The notes: generated by a model not told the origin, from the sequence alone. A stretch of 64,000 nt of DNA from Pseudomonadota bacterium (GCA_023423895.1 JAFAER010000012.1:62001-126000), one strand, 5' to 3'; shown: positions 36,134 to 44,895, numbered from the stretch's first letter. Translations and numbers: made by a program.

Positions 36134-36490
36134 GGCCGCTGCGGGATGCGAGCGGTCGAGGTGTGCGTCGCCCAGCGGCTCTCTTCGTACATCCTCGCCA
36201 GAACGCGTTTCTCGATGTCGTCGCGAGCAAGGCCGGCTCGATGGTCGGCCTGTCTCGAGCGAGCACCCTTGCGAGGGATCGAGCGGCTGGAGCGTCGCGC
36301 CGTGGTGGGTGGTGGGCTGCTACGTGAGCAGCCTGAACGCGTCCCTGATGTACCGTCTCGACGGACACTCCCTACTCGAGACTCGTTGCGATTCGGACCG
36401 TGGCGTCCCGCACCTCGGGCGCACCGAAGCCGAGCGCGCGAAGCCGCTCGCGCGGCGGTCTCGACCGAGCCCGGGCGCGTTGCCTCGATG

Positions 36491-36510
36491 TACTTGCGAC
36501 GTGGCAAGTA
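36491..36510. repeat. Palindromic repeat TACTTGC-N6-GCAAGTA, copy 2
   Basis: A perfect 7-bp inverted repeat around GACGTG. In the HNH genes the homologous position encodes HLRQRKYV and is only half-palindromic, so the perfect symmetry here appears to be secondary. Confidence 0.65.
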
Positions 36511-36761
36511 GAGCTGCTTGGCGACGTGCCCGCCGAGCACCCTCGCGGATGGATCGAGCGGATGGAGCATCGCGCTGTGGTGGCGTGGTGGGCTGCTACG
36601 TGAGCAGTTTGAGCGCATCCCTGATGCACCGTCTCGACGGACACATCCTACTCGAGACTCGTTGCGCTTCGGGCCAAGGGGTCGCGCACCTGGCGCACGA
36701 CGCCGAACGAGCGAAGTCCTGGGCGGCGGTCTCGATCGAGCCCGGGCGCGTTGCCGCGACC

Positions 36762-36781
36762 TACTTGCGACGTGGCAAGTA
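36762..36781. repeat. Palindromic repeat, copy 3
   Basis: The identical 20-bp palindrome, extendable to 8-bp arms (36761-36782). It lies 271 bp from copy 2, within the duplicated part of the decayed HNH gene. Confidence 0.65.
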
Positions 36782-36908
36782 GAGCGTAGATCCGTGCTTG
36801 AGGCTCGTCGCGATTCGAGTCATGACGTCGCGCACCTCGGGGCGCGAAGCCGAGCGAACGAAGTCCCGGGCGGCGGTCTCGACCGAGCCCGGGCGCGTTG
36901 CCACGATG

Positions 36909-36928
36909 TACTTGCGACGTGGCAAGTA
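36909..36928. repeat. Palindromic repeat, copy 4
   Basis: The identical 20-bp palindrome, 147 bp beyond copy 3 and within the same decayed gene. Confidence 0.65.
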
Positions 36929-37367
36929 GAACCGCTCAGCGGCGTGCTCGCGGCCGAAGACCTGTCGGCCTGAAGGTCACGTGAACGCGACCCGAGGCCA
37001 AGATGGGCTGCCTCGTTGTGTCCGCCGACCGCCTTCGCCTCGATGTGATCCAGGTCGAGAATCCGCGAGCGGGGCACGCGTTGCCGTCGGCGTCGACATA
37101 GCGTTCCGACTTCGCGGAGGGCCGTGGGGTGTTCGACGAGCGGGCGCGGGGGCTCGCGAGGGAGGAGCTCCGGGGCGAGAACGAGGTGACGTTCGTGAGC
37201 GAAGCCGGTTCGATGGTCAGCCGTTCACAGGCCACGCTCATGCACGTCTCGCGAGATCCACGGACGCCGAGAAAGCCAAGTAGTCGCCGTCCCGTCTACG
37301 CTCGACGACATCGAAGCGAAGGCTCAATGGCTCGCGGCGATCATTCACCCGCGTCGCTCTCCTCCTG

Positions 37368-37385
37368 ACTTGCGCCTCCGCAAGT
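37368..37385. repeat. Palindromic repeat, copy 5 (variant spacer)
   Basis: ACTTGC-GCCTCC-GCAAGT: the same arms with a different 6-nt spacer, 80 bp past the 3-prime end of the lipoprotein gene at 37465-38085. Arms conserved while the spacer changes argue that the arms are what is selected or copied. Confidence 0.5.
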
Positions 37386-37464
37386 ACATGCGGTTCGACG
37401 CGGATCGACCTCACGCCGGGGCGCAAGCGGCATCCCATCCGGTCGCCGCTTCGGCAGCGCCGCC

Positions 37465-38085
37465 TCACTTGCCCGCGATGTGCTCCACCAGCGTCGTCGT
37501 GCGTAGGCGCTTGCCGCCCCGTTCGACGTAGAAGAAGACCGGTGCGCCGGGCAGCTTCTTCGCGAAGTAGTACGTCCACACTTCGCCGTCGTCGCCTTCG
37601 ACTTCGTAGACCACGCACTCGTACTTCCCCGCCGGCGTCTTGAGCTTCTCGTCGCGCGTCGTGACCTTGTCCTTCGGGAACTCCGACTGCTGCTGGAGCG
37701 CGAGCCATCCCATGCGCTTCGAGGTGTCGCTGCCCGAGAAGATCTCCGCCCCGCCGTCGTCCACCTTGCGGAAGGTGATCGAATATTCGCGGGGCGGCTT
37801 GTTGGGCAGCTCGACCTTGTAGCGATACGTCCGCCCGTTCTTCGTCGCGTCGCGGATCTGCTCCGCGGTGAACGGGGCAGGGTACACGGGGCCTTTCGGC
37901 TTCTCGTCGAAGCTGCCCGCCGACGGCGTGCTGCTCGCGTCGTCGCGGCCATTCTTCTCGAGCTCGGCGAACGCCTGCGAGTTGTCCTCGTCGTCGATGG
38001 ACCTGAGCTTCTTCTTGGAGGGGCCGCACGCCACCGCCGCGAGCGCGAGGCACACGACGGCGAATCGAGCGGCCTTCGCCGTCAT
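37465..38085 (-). CDS. Hypothetical lipoprotein downstream of clpA
   Basis: A 206-residue predicted lipoprotein: MTAKAARFAVVCLALAAVAC (lipobox AVAC) followed by a Lys/Asp/Glu-rich linker. The mature domain (about 65-200) is beta-rich, with TYRYKVELPNKPPREYSITFRKV, GKYECVVYEVEGDDGEVWTYYFAK and APVFFYVERGGKRLRTTTLVEHI. The strand pattern suggests a lipocalin-like or LolA-like sheet, but I cannot assign a family. Its ATG overlaps the clpA stop by 4 nt, so it is the last gene of clpS-clpA-lipoprotein. Why an envelope lipoprotein is coupled to a cytoplasmic protease is unclear. Confidence 0.75.
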   Translation of the reverse strand: MTAKAARFAVVCLALAAVACGPSKKKLRSIDDEDNSQAFAELEKNGRDDASSTPSAGSFDEKPKGPVYPAPFTAEQIRDATKNGRTYRYKVELPNKPPREYSITFRKVDDGGAEIFSGSDTSKRMGWLALQQQSEFPKDKVTTRDEKLKTPAGKYECVVYEVEGDDGEVWTYYFAKKLPGAPVFFYVERGGKRLRTTTLVEHIAGK

Positions 38086-40643
38086 GCCGCGCCGACCGGT
38101 TCCTTCTTCTCGGCCTGTTCGCTGGCCGCGGCCGGCGCTGCCGATTCGAATCGGAACGCCAGCTTCTTGCCCGGCTTCTTCTCGCCGGTCCGCTCGTCCT
38201 CGACCTCGGCGTCCTCCGCGTCGATCGTGACCTTGCCGCCCTTCTCGAGCTTTCCGAAGAGGAGCTCTTCGCCGAGCGGTTGCTTCACGTCCTCCTGGAT
38301 GACGCGTGCGAGCGGCCTCGCGCCGAAGTCCGGGTCGTAGCCCTTCTCGGCGAGATGCGTGCGCGCCGCCGGCGTCAGCTCGAGCGAGACCTTGCGCTCG
38401 GCGAGCTGCGTCGTGAGCTCCTTCATGAACTTGTCGACGATGCTGCCCATCGTCTCCGGCGAGAGCGGATCGAACTGGATGCGCGCGTCGAGGCGGTTTC
38501 GGAACTCGGGGCTGAAGAGGAGCTTGTACTCGCGCTCGGCGTCACCGGTGGCGCGGCGATCGCCGAAGCCGACCGCGCGGCGTCCGAGGTCGCGCGCGCC
38601 GACGTTGCTCGTCATCAGCAGGATGACGTGCCGGAAGTCGGTGGACTTGCCGTTGTTGTCGGTCAGCTTGCCGTGGTCCATGATCTGGAGCAGCACGTTG
38701 AAGACGTCGGGGTGCGCCTTCTCGATTTCGTCGAGGAGGAGCACCGCATGCGGGGTCTTCGCGATCGCGTCCGTGAGCAGGCCGCCCTGGTCGAACCCGA
38801 CATAGCCAGGCGGCGCGCCGATGAGGCGCGAGACCGTGTGGCGCTCCATGTACTCGCTCATGTCGAAGCGCACGAAGCTGATGCCCATGATCTTCGCGAG
38901 CTGCTTGGCGACCTCGGTCTTGCCGACGCCGGTGGGGCCGGTGAGCAGGAAGTTGCCGATGGGCTTCTCCGGCGAGCGGAGGCCTGCGCGCGCGAGCTTG
39001 ATGGCGGCGGCGAGCTGGACGATCGCGCGCTCCTGTCCGTAGACGACGCTCCGGAGCTCGGTGTCGAGGTTCTTCAGCTTCGCCTTGTCGTTGGAGCTGA
39101 CCTCGCGCGGCGGGATCTGCGCCATGCGCGCGAGCACCGTCTCGACCTCGATCACGCCGACGACGATCTTCGGCTTGTCCTGGTCCTTCTCGCCGTCCGC
39201 CTTCGACCCGGCCGCTCGAACGCCCGCCGGCGTCTCACCCGTGCGTGCCGTGCGCGGCCCGTTCTCGAGCGCGCCGCCCGCGCCGTTCGCGGAGGCGCCG
39301 CTGCCATTCTGGTCGGCCTTCTCGAGCGTGCGCTCGCTCGGCGGTCCCGGAAGGAGCTGCAGCGGCGCGGCCGGCTTCGTCTCGTCAGCGTACAGCTTCA
39401 GCTTCGCTGCTGCGCCGGCCTCGTCGAGGAGGTCGATCGCCTTGTCCGGGAGGCGACGGTCGTGGAGGTAGCGCGCCGAGAGCGTGGCCGCTGCCTCGAG
39501 CGCCTCGTCCGTGTAGCGGACGCCGTGGAACTCTTCGTACTTGCCGCGGAGCCCTTCGAGGATCTTCTTCGTGTCCTCGATCGAGGGCTCGACCACCTCG
39601 ACGCGCTGGAAGCGGCGGGCCAGCGCCCGGTCCTTCTCGAAGTGCTGCCGGAACTCTTCGAACGTGGTCGAGCCGATGCAGCGCATCCGGCCGGACGCAA
39701 GCGCCGGCTTGAGCAGGTTCGAGGCGTCCATGCTTCCGCCGCTGGTCGCTCCCGCCCCGACGATCGTGTGGATCTCGTCGATGAAGAGGACGGCGCCCTC
39801 GACCTTCTGGAGAGCCTTCACGACGCCCTTGAGCCGCTCCTCGAACTCACCGCGATAGCGCGTGCCGGCGATGAGCGCGCCCATGTCGAGCGAGTAGACG
39901 GTCGACTTCTTGAGCGCGTCCGGGACGTTCCCCTGCACGATCTTGAGCGCGAGGCCTTCGACGATCGCCGTCTTGCCGACGCCCGAGTCACCGACGAGAA
40001 GCGGATTGTTCTTCTTCCGCCGCGCCAGGATCTGGATCATGCGGCTGATCTCGTTCGAGCGGCCGACGAGCGGATCGATGCGCTTCTCGCGCGCCTCCTC
40101 GTTGAGGTTGATCGTGTACGCCTTCAGCGGATCGCGTCGCGAGCGCGGCCCTTCACCTTCGCCCTCGAGCGAGGCGGCTTCTTTCTCGCGCCCCTCGTCG
40201 GCTTCGTCGGCCTTCGACACGCCATGCGAGATGTACGCGACGACGTCGAGGCGCGTGACGCCCGCCTTCTCCAGGATGTTGACCGCCGGCGACTCACGCT
40301 CCGCGAAAATCGCGACGAGGACGTTCGCGCCGGTGATCTGCTCCTTGCCGCTCGACTGCACATGAGCTGCAGCGCGCCGGATCGCGCGCTGAACGGCGAG
40401 AGACGCGGCAGGAACGTCGAACGTCTCCTCGGGCACGCTCTCCAGCTGATCGGAGAGGAACTGTTCGAGCTCCTTCTTGATCACGGCTGGGTCGCCACCG
40501 GCGTGGCGAACGATCTGCGCCGTCGACTCGTCGAAGAGCAGCGCATAGAGCAGGTGCTCGAGCGTGAAGTACTCGTGACGCCGTCGGGCCGCCTCGTTCT
40601 GCGCGAGCGTGAGCGCGATCTCGACCTCGGGACTGATACGCAT
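38082..40643 (-). CDS. clpA: ATP-dependent Clp protease ATP-binding subunit ClpA
   Basis: An 853-residue AAA+ unfoldase that feeds substrates to ClpP. The N domain (MRISPEVEIALTLAQNEAARRRHEYFTLEHLL) binds ClpS. D1 has Walker A GDSGVGKT (218-225), Walker B VLFIDEIH and RYRGEFEERL. D2 has Walker A GPTGVGKT (569-576), MSEYMERHTVSRLIGAPPGYVG and VLLLDEIEKAH. The ClpP-docking IGL/IGF loop appears as VGF in RRAVGFGDR. Between D1 and D2 is an inserted low-complexity stretch of about 70 residues (421-492, Gly/Ala/Asn/Asp-rich) absent from Escherichia coli ClpA, which is 758 residues. It follows clpS by 16 bp and overlaps the next gene by 4 nt. Confidence 0.95.
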   Translation of the reverse strand: MRISPEVEIALTLAQNEAARRRHEYFTLEHLLYALLFDESTAQIVRHAGGDPAVIKKELEQFLSDQLESVPEETFDVPAASLAVQRAIRRAAAHVQSSGKEQITGANVLVAIFAERESPAVNILEKAGVTRLDVVAYISHGVSKADEADEGREKEAASLEGEGEGPRSRRDPLKAYTINLNEEAREKRIDPLVGRSNEISRMIQILARRKKNNPLLVGDSGVGKTAIVEGLALKIVQGNVPDALKKSTVYSLDMGALIAGTRYRGEFEERLKGVVKALQKVEGAVLFIDEIHTIVGAGATSGGSMDASNLLKPALASGRMRCIGSTTFEEFRQHFEKDRALARRFQRVEVVEPSIEDTKKILEGLRGKYEEFHGVRYTDEALEAAATLSARYLHDRRLPDKAIDLLDEAGAAAKLKLYADETKPAAPLQLLPGPPSERTLEKADQNGSGASANGAGGALENGPRTARTGETPAGVRAAGSKADGEKDQDKPKIVVGVIEVETVLARMAQIPPREVSSNDKAKLKNLDTELRSVVYGQERAIVQLAAAIKLARAGLRSPEKPIGNFLLTGPTGVGKTEVAKQLAKIMGISFVRFDMSEYMERHTVSRLIGAPPGYVGFDQGGLLTDAIAKTPHAVLLLDEIEKAHPDVFNVLLQIMDHGKLTDNNGKSTDFRHVILLMTSNVGARDLGRRAVGFGDRRATGDAEREYKLLFSPEFRNRLDARIQFDPLSPETMGSIVDKFMKELTTQLAERKVSLELTPAARTHLAEKGYDPDFGARPLARVIQEDVKQPLGEELLFGKLEKGGKVTIDAEDAEVEDERTGEKKPGKKLAFRFESAAPAAASEQAEKKEPVGAA

Positions 40644-40659
40644 TGCTTTCGTCTTACCC

Positions 40660-41004
40660 CTACTCGGGCTCCGTCGTGAGGAGCAGCGGCATGCCGTTCT
40701 CGCGCGCCGCGTCCATGACTTGCTGAGCTTTCGTCTCGGCGACGTCTTTCGTGTAGACGCCTGCGACCGCAGCTCCCTTGTGATGCACGGTCAACATGAT
40801 GTGGCGGGCCTCGGTCTCCGATTTGTGGAAGAACCGCTGCAGCGCGTAGATCACGAACTCCTGCGTCGTGTAGTCGTCGTTGTGAAAGACCACTTTGTAG
40901 CGCCGTGGAATCGAGCTGACCGGCGCGTCTTCGAGCTCGACGTCCTCTCCTTCGCCGGGTGTCGGGATCGGTCGCGGCGGGTCACTTCCTCCACCGCTCG
41001 CCAT
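40660..41004 (-). CDS. clpS: ClpS N-end rule adaptor
   Basis: A 114-residue adaptor that delivers N-degron substrates to ClpA. The ClpS core is clear: RYKVVFHNDDYTTQEFVIYALQRFF (with the HNDDYT segment of the substrate pocket), HIMLTVHHKGAAVAGVYTKDVAETKAQQVM and a final LLLTTEPE. The N-terminal extension is disordered and acidic. ATG 41004 (MASGGGSDPP) has GGTGGAG at ideal distance and is preferred over the start at 41040. It is first in an operon with clpA. The upstream 41005-41461 region holds no other gene I can support. Confidence 0.95.
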   Translation of the reverse strand: MASGGGSDPPRPIPTPGEGEDVELEDAPVSSIPRRYKVVFHNDDYTTQEFVIYALQRFFHKSETEARHIMLTVHHKGAAVAGVYTKDVAETKAQQVMDAARENGMPLLLTTEPE

Positions 41005-41461
41005 TGAGAGCTCCACCATGAGTTTCGACAAGTTCGACAAGGTCCTGGCGCTAGTTTCGCGTTACGCGCGACCGCACGCAAGCAGGGGCGAAACGTCGTT
41101 GGGGTCGCAGCACACCACTCTCCACACCATTGGGATGCCTGCGGCGTTTGTCACGTTGCCTGCAGGCGATGTCTGGCGACCTGATGCGAGACCTTCACGG
41201 GGCCGAGGCCGCTTGCTTCCGCGTCCGCCGGCGCGCTGTTAGCCTGCAGGAGCCTGGAGCGGCTGCCCTCGCTTCCTCCTGCGAGGCGAAGGAGGGCCGC
41301 GGAGGAAGGTCGAGGATCGACCGAATCGACTGCATCGGCGACTGCCTCGGCGATCGATGGTGAGGGACGGGGAGCTTGGAGATGAGGAAGGTGCATCAGG
41401 CCGGCATCGGCCACCGCGACCTCGAGCCGGCCGCCGCGCCGACCGCACCGGCGAAGAAGAC
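41005..41461. other. Intergenic stretch between divergent genes
   Basis: About 450 bp between clpS and the helical-repeat gene. No protein-like frame, RNA gene or terminator was found. It must carry the clpS promoter, but I cannot point to a clear -35/-10 pair. A GAATCGACTGCATCGGCGAC region (41330) has short ATCG-containing direct repeats only. Confidence 0.35.
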
Positions 41462-42274
41462 GTGGGATCCGGCGTTCTGAGCACGGAAGCGGTCGCGCAG
41501 CGCGCCGAGGCGGTCGTCCGTGCCGTGCGGTCGGTGCCCGAGGCGGAGCTCCGCGTCTCGTACGTGAAGTCCGTCCTGCGGAAGGAGGATGTCGTCGACC
41601 TCGCGCGGTGGCTCGACGTGTTGTGCGCACGGGCCGAGCAAGCGGAGCCCTCGGCGCGAGAGGTCCTCGTCGCGCTCGTCGATGCCCTGCAGGACCCGTC
41701 GCTCGGCGAGATCGTCCAGCGCCTTCGAGAGGAGGCGGCCGGTGTGCCTCACCTCGCGCTCGAGCGTCTCGTCCGGCAGCCCGTTGCGATCGCACCTGCC
41801 CGCGACGTCTGCGCGCCCGACGAGGACCGCATCCCCGACTACGGCCGCGGACGGCCGCTCACGCTGGGGGAACGGAAGTCGCTCGCGCGGAGACCCGATC
41901 GGGCGATGACCGAGCGTCTGCTCCGCGATCCGCATCCGGACGTCATCCGCCAGCTGCTCACGAACCCGAAGGTGACGGAGGTGGATGTCCTGTCGCTGGC
42001 GGCCCGGCGTCCGTGTCGGCCCGATGTGCTGACGCAGATCGCACGTTCGCCGCGCTGGACGCATCGGCCGCGCATCCGGATCGCGCTGATCCTCAATCCC
42101 GACACGCCGCTCGAGGTGACCGCGCCGCTCGTCGGTCTGCTGGTGCGGCAGGAGCTCCGTCTCGTCGCCACGTCGACGACGGTCGCGCCGGCCCTACGCG
42201 CGCTCTGCCTCGAACATCTCGAACGCCGCCCGCCGTCGCCGTTCGACGACGTGGATGATGAAGTGCTTCAATGA
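41462..42274 (+). CDS. Helical-repeat protein, paralogue of the protein at 2361-3434
   Basis: A 270-residue soluble protein. Residues 1-95 form a helical domain (STEAVAQRAEAVVRAV...LARWLDVLCARAEQAEP); the C-terminal half consists of short helical pairs: LARRPDRAMTERLLRDPHPDVIRQLLTNPKVTE, VLSLAARRPCRPDVLTQIARSP and RIRIALILNPDTPLEVTAPL. The N-P-x-x/T-P-x-x-V turns recall LRV- or HEAT-like repeats and match those in the gene at 2361-3434. GTG 41462 is proposed because the upstream residues (to 41357) are Arg/Gly/Asp-rich and intergenic in character. The mean charge is basic. A protein- or RNA-binding role is a guess. Confidence 0.7.
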   Translation: MGSGVLSTEAVAQRAEAVVRAVRSVPEAELRVSYVKSVLRKEDVVDLARWLDVLCARAEQAEPSAREVLVALVDALQDPSLGEIVQRLREEAAGVPHLALERLVRQPVAIAPARDVCAPDEDRIPDYGRGRPLTLGERKSLARRPDRAMTERLLRDPHPDVIRQLLTNPKVTEVDVLSLAARRPCRPDVLTQIARSPRWTHRPRIRIALILNPDTPLEVTAPLVGLLVRQELRLVATSTTVAPALRALCLEHLERRPPSPFDDVDDEVLQ

Positions 42275-42358
42275 CGCCGCGGCGACGCGAGGCAATGCGA
42301 CGGTAACGAGCACGCAGGGCGCGGGCCGGATACGCCGCCCGAGCCACCGAGCACGCCG

Positions 42359-42628
42359 TCAGCCTTCGTCTTCTTCGATTTCCCAGCGCTGAAGGGCGCT
42401 GACACCGATCGCCGACGCGCAGCTCGGACAGAGATGCGGCTCTTCGTACCGGCGCTCTTCTCCGCGGCTCCACACGAGGAGGCCGCGCCCGCGAATCTCC
42501 GTGCCCTCGTCGTCTTCGGCCTCGAGCAGTTCGGCGCAGACGCTGCAACGCGCATCGCCTTCATCGAAGAGGATCGAGTGGCTCGCACTCACGAAACCCT
42601 TGGGCAGCTCGCTCATGACCTGGCTCAT
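42359..42628 (-). CDS. Small zinc-ribbon protein
   Basis: An 89-residue acidic protein with two CxxC knuckles (CSVCAELL at about 28-31 and CPSCASAIG at about 67-70) that would bind one zinc. Between them is an acidic loop and a Trp/Arg-rich strand (GRGLLVWSRGEERRYEEPHL). The start may be at 42628 (MSQVMSELP) or the internal ATG at 42616 (MSELPKGF). It stands alone between two plus-strand genes. Small ribbons of this kind often accompany larger regulators, but no partner is evident. Confidence 0.65.
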   Translation of the reverse strand: MSQVMSELPKGFVSASHSILFDEGDARCSVCAELLEAEDDEGTEIRGRGLLVWSRGEERRYEEPHLCPSCASAIGVSALQRWEIEEDEG

Positions 42629-42786
42629 TCATAGCGCACCATGCGGGCGGCCGCACGGTCTGCGAGCGGTCCTTCGGACGGTCTCGTAAGCCTGGAATTC
42701 CATCTACTTGGGCTAGCTCGCGGCAAAGCGACCGGCCGAGGTGAAAATCCCACGCAACGGACCGCGCGGCCGGCCGATGGACGTCC

Positions 42787-43635
42787 GTGCGTTCGTTCCT
42801 CGTCATCCTCGTTTTCTGTGCCTTCGGGCTCTCGGCCGTTCTCTTCGGCGCCGGCTGCTCCACGGTCCCGCCGCTTCCGCCGAAGGCGCTGGAGCTGAAC
42901 CAAAATGGCGCCGCGGCGCTCGCTGCCGGGGATCTCACGACGGCCGAAGCTCGGTTCGCCGTCGCCCTCGAGTACAGCCCACGCTTCACCGAAGCGTGGG
43001 TGAACCTGGGATACGTCGAGCTGCGGCGAGGCAACCTCCAGCGCGCACGGAAGCACTTCATCAAGGCGCGCGACCTCAACCCGGACCTTCCGGCGCCGCA
43101 CCATGCCCTCGGCGTGCTCGCCGACAAGCGCGGCATCGGCAAGGAAGCCGAGGCGCACTACCGGCAGGCGCTCAAGGTCGACCCCGGCTTCGTCCCGGCC
43201 CGATCGAACCTGGCCCGTCGTCTCTTCGAGCGCGGCGCCTTCGAGGAGGCCCGGGAGCAGCACCTTCGCCTGACCCAGGTGGAAGCGGACGCGATCGCCG
43301 GATGGCTCGGGCTCGCCGAATGCCTCCTGCGGCTCGACCGGGAAGGCGAGGCCGACGACGTCATCGCCCGCGCGCGCCTGCGGTTCGGCGACACACCCGA
43401 GCTCGCGATGCTCGTGGCGCGCCAGCTCCTGCGCCGCGAAGCGTACGCCGAGGCCGAGGAGGTGCTCGCGCCGCTCACCGAAGACGCCGACCGCCCGCGC
43501 GCGGCCGCCGCCTGGGCGTGGATCGCCGTGGCGCGCCTCGCGCGCGCCGATCGTGAAGGCGCGCGCGCCGCAGCCCGCGAGGCCCGCGCGCTCGACGAAA
43601 GCAACGCCGTCGCCGCGAAGATCCTCGCCGAGTGA
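42787..43635 (+). CDS. TPR lipoprotein
   Basis: A 282-residue predicted lipoprotein with GTG start; signal MRSFLVILVFCAFGLSAVLFGAGC (lipobox GAGC). The mature protein is a stack of six or seven tetratricopeptide repeats, for instance ALELNQNGAAALAAGDLTTAEARFAVALEYSP, TEAWVNLGYVELRRGNLQRARKHFIKARDLNP and APHHALGVLADKRGIGKEAEAHYRQALKVDP. TPR lipoproteins in this group typically scaffold envelope assemblies such as pili and secretion systems. No such cluster is adjacent. It is convergent with the phosphatase gene (21 bp apart). Confidence 0.85.
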   Translation: MRSFLVILVFCAFGLSAVLFGAGCSTVPPLPPKALELNQNGAAALAAGDLTTAEARFAVALEYSPRFTEAWVNLGYVELRRGNLQRARKHFIKARDLNPDLPAPHHALGVLADKRGIGKEAEAHYRQALKVDPGFVPARSNLARRLFERGAFEEAREQHLRLTQVEADAIAGWLGLAECLLRLDREGEADDVIARARLRFGDTPELAMLVARQLLRREAYAEAEEVLAPLTEDADRPRAAAAWAWIAVARLARADREGARAAAREARALDESNAVAAKILAE

Positions 43636-43656
43636 CGTCGTCCCGATCCGCGCAGG

Positions 43657-44877
43657 TCAGCGAAGCAGGAGGAACGCCGTGCCTGCGAGGAGGACGACGA
43701 CGCCGGCCACGATGCCGATCACCATCCAGATCGGGACGTGGGTTCCCGGGATGTCGACGCGATCGTAGTCCTGGTCCGTCCCGTAGGGGCCGTGCTCGTG
43801 CCAGCCGGCGGCCGCTGCGGAAGGAGAGGGAGCGGCGCGCATGGCGCCGTCGGCAGCGTTCGCGTCGCCGGAAGGAGCTGCCCCGCCGCTCATCGTCGGC
43901 ATCTGGGCCGTCTTGTCCTCGAACGACTCGTCGGCGAGCACGTACTTCCGGTACTTGAGCGGCTCGCCTTCGGTCTCCCGCGGCTTCAGCGAGGGGCCGT
44001 CGAACTGGACGATGATGACGGTGATGTTGTCGTGGCCGCCGGCCTGGTTCGCCTTCTCGGTGAGGGCCTTGCAGATGTCGAGCGGCTCCATCCCGGAGCG
44101 GAGCGTCTCGCGGATCTCCTCGAAGCGGACCATGCCGGACAGACCGTCCGAGCAGAGCAGGAGGATGTCGCCGCGGCGCACCTCGGCGAACGTGAGATCC
44201 ACCTGGACGGTGTCCGAGGTGCCGAGCGCCTGGAGGATGATGTTGTTGTGCTCGAAGGTCTCGGCTTCCTCTTCGGTGAGCTGACCCGCTTCGATGAGCT
44301 GGTTCACGAGCGACTGATCGCGCGTGAGCTGCACCAGCGTGTCCCCGCGGAGGATGTACCCGCGCGAGTCGCCGACCTGAGCGAAGAACAGCACCTCGTC
44401 GACGAGGGCCGCGGCGGTGACGGTCGTGCCCATGCCGCGGCGCGAGCGATCGGCCTTGGCCTCGTGGAAGATCCGGAGGCCAGCGGACTCGACGGCGCGG
44501 ACGAGGCGGCGTGCGAGATCGTCGCGCTTGATCGGACGGTCGCCGAGGCCGTCGACGAGGCGCTCGTAGATGATGTCGACCGCGAGCTGGCTCGCGATCT
44601 CCCCGGCCGCCGCGCCGCCCATGCCGTCGCAGACGGCGAAGACGGCACCCTGCTGACCGATGACCGTTGCGCGGTTGGCCTCGAGCAGGCCACGCGAGCG
44701 TCGCGTGAGGTCGGCGACGAGGAAGTTGTCCTCGTTGTGCTCACGAACCTGGCCGACGTCCGTCCGAGCGAAGAGCTGGACACGGACCTCCGCGGGGGGC
44801 GTGCTGTCCTCGTGGGGCGCCGAGCTTTCGCTCGTGCTTCCGCTGGAGGCGGGCACCGGTGTCTCGGGCTGCGTCAC
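43657..44877 (-). CDS. PP2C-family Ser/Thr protein phosphatase, membrane-anchored
   Basis: A 406-residue PPM-type phosphatase that removes phosphate from Ser/Thr using two Mn/Mg ions. All family motifs are present: VREHNEDNFLV, FAVCDGMGGAAAGE, RRGMGTTVTAA, AQVGDSRGYIL, CSDGLSG and GGHDNITVIIV. After the domain (about 35-275) come a low-complexity Ser/Ala/Gly region and a C-terminal transmembrane helix (WMVIGIVAGVVVLLAGTAFLLL), so the catalytic domain is cytoplasmic and membrane-tethered. GTG 44877 with an upstream GAGGG is preferred over TTG 44883. It follows the FHA gene by 18 bp. The two probably form a phospho-Thr signalling pair with a Ser/Thr kinase elsewhere, perhaps the one at 55356. 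Confidence 0.93.
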   Translation of the reverse strand: MTQPETPVPASSGSTSESSAPHEDSTPPAEVRVQLFARTDVGQVREHNEDNFLVADLTRRSRGLLEANRATVIGQQGAVFAVCDGMGGAAAGEIASQLAVDIIYERLVDGLGDRPIKRDDLARRLVRAVESAGLRIFHEAKADRSRRGMGTTVTAAALVDEVLFFAQVGDSRGYILRGDTLVQLTRDQSLVNQLIEAGQLTEEEAETFEHNNIILQALGTSDTVQVDLTFAEVRRGDILLLCSDGLSGMVRFEEIRETLRSGMEPLDICKALTEKANQAGGHDNITVIIVQFDGPSLKPRETEGEPLKYRKYVLADESFEDKTAQMPTMSGGAAPSGDANAADGAMRAAPSPSAAAAGWHEHGPYGTDQDYDRVDIPGTHVPIWMVIGIVAGVVVLLAGTAFLLLR

Positions 44878-44895
44878 GAGCAAACCCTCATTCCG

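Larger units (their letters stand above)
36320..37110 (-). pseudogene. Decayed inverted HNH gene with duplicated 3-prime end
   Basis: On the minus strand the HNH family can be followed in broken frames: YVDADGN and ACPARGF (about 37065-37105), then a frame change to DLDHIEAKAVGGHNEAAHLG (about 37000-37060), then LPRRKYIVATRPGSVETAA, EVRDVMTRIATSL and a terminus IRDALKLLT-stop ending at 36596. The last about 276 bp then recur, with LPRRKYIEATRPGSVETAA, LGFGAPEVRDATVRIATSL and a second LLT-like stop near 36320. The N-terminal half is missing or unrecognisable up to about 37290. Frameshifts and stops rule out function. The rest of the gene-free stretch (36134-36319, 37111-37464) has nothing I can identify except the palindrome at 37368. 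Confidence 0.8.
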
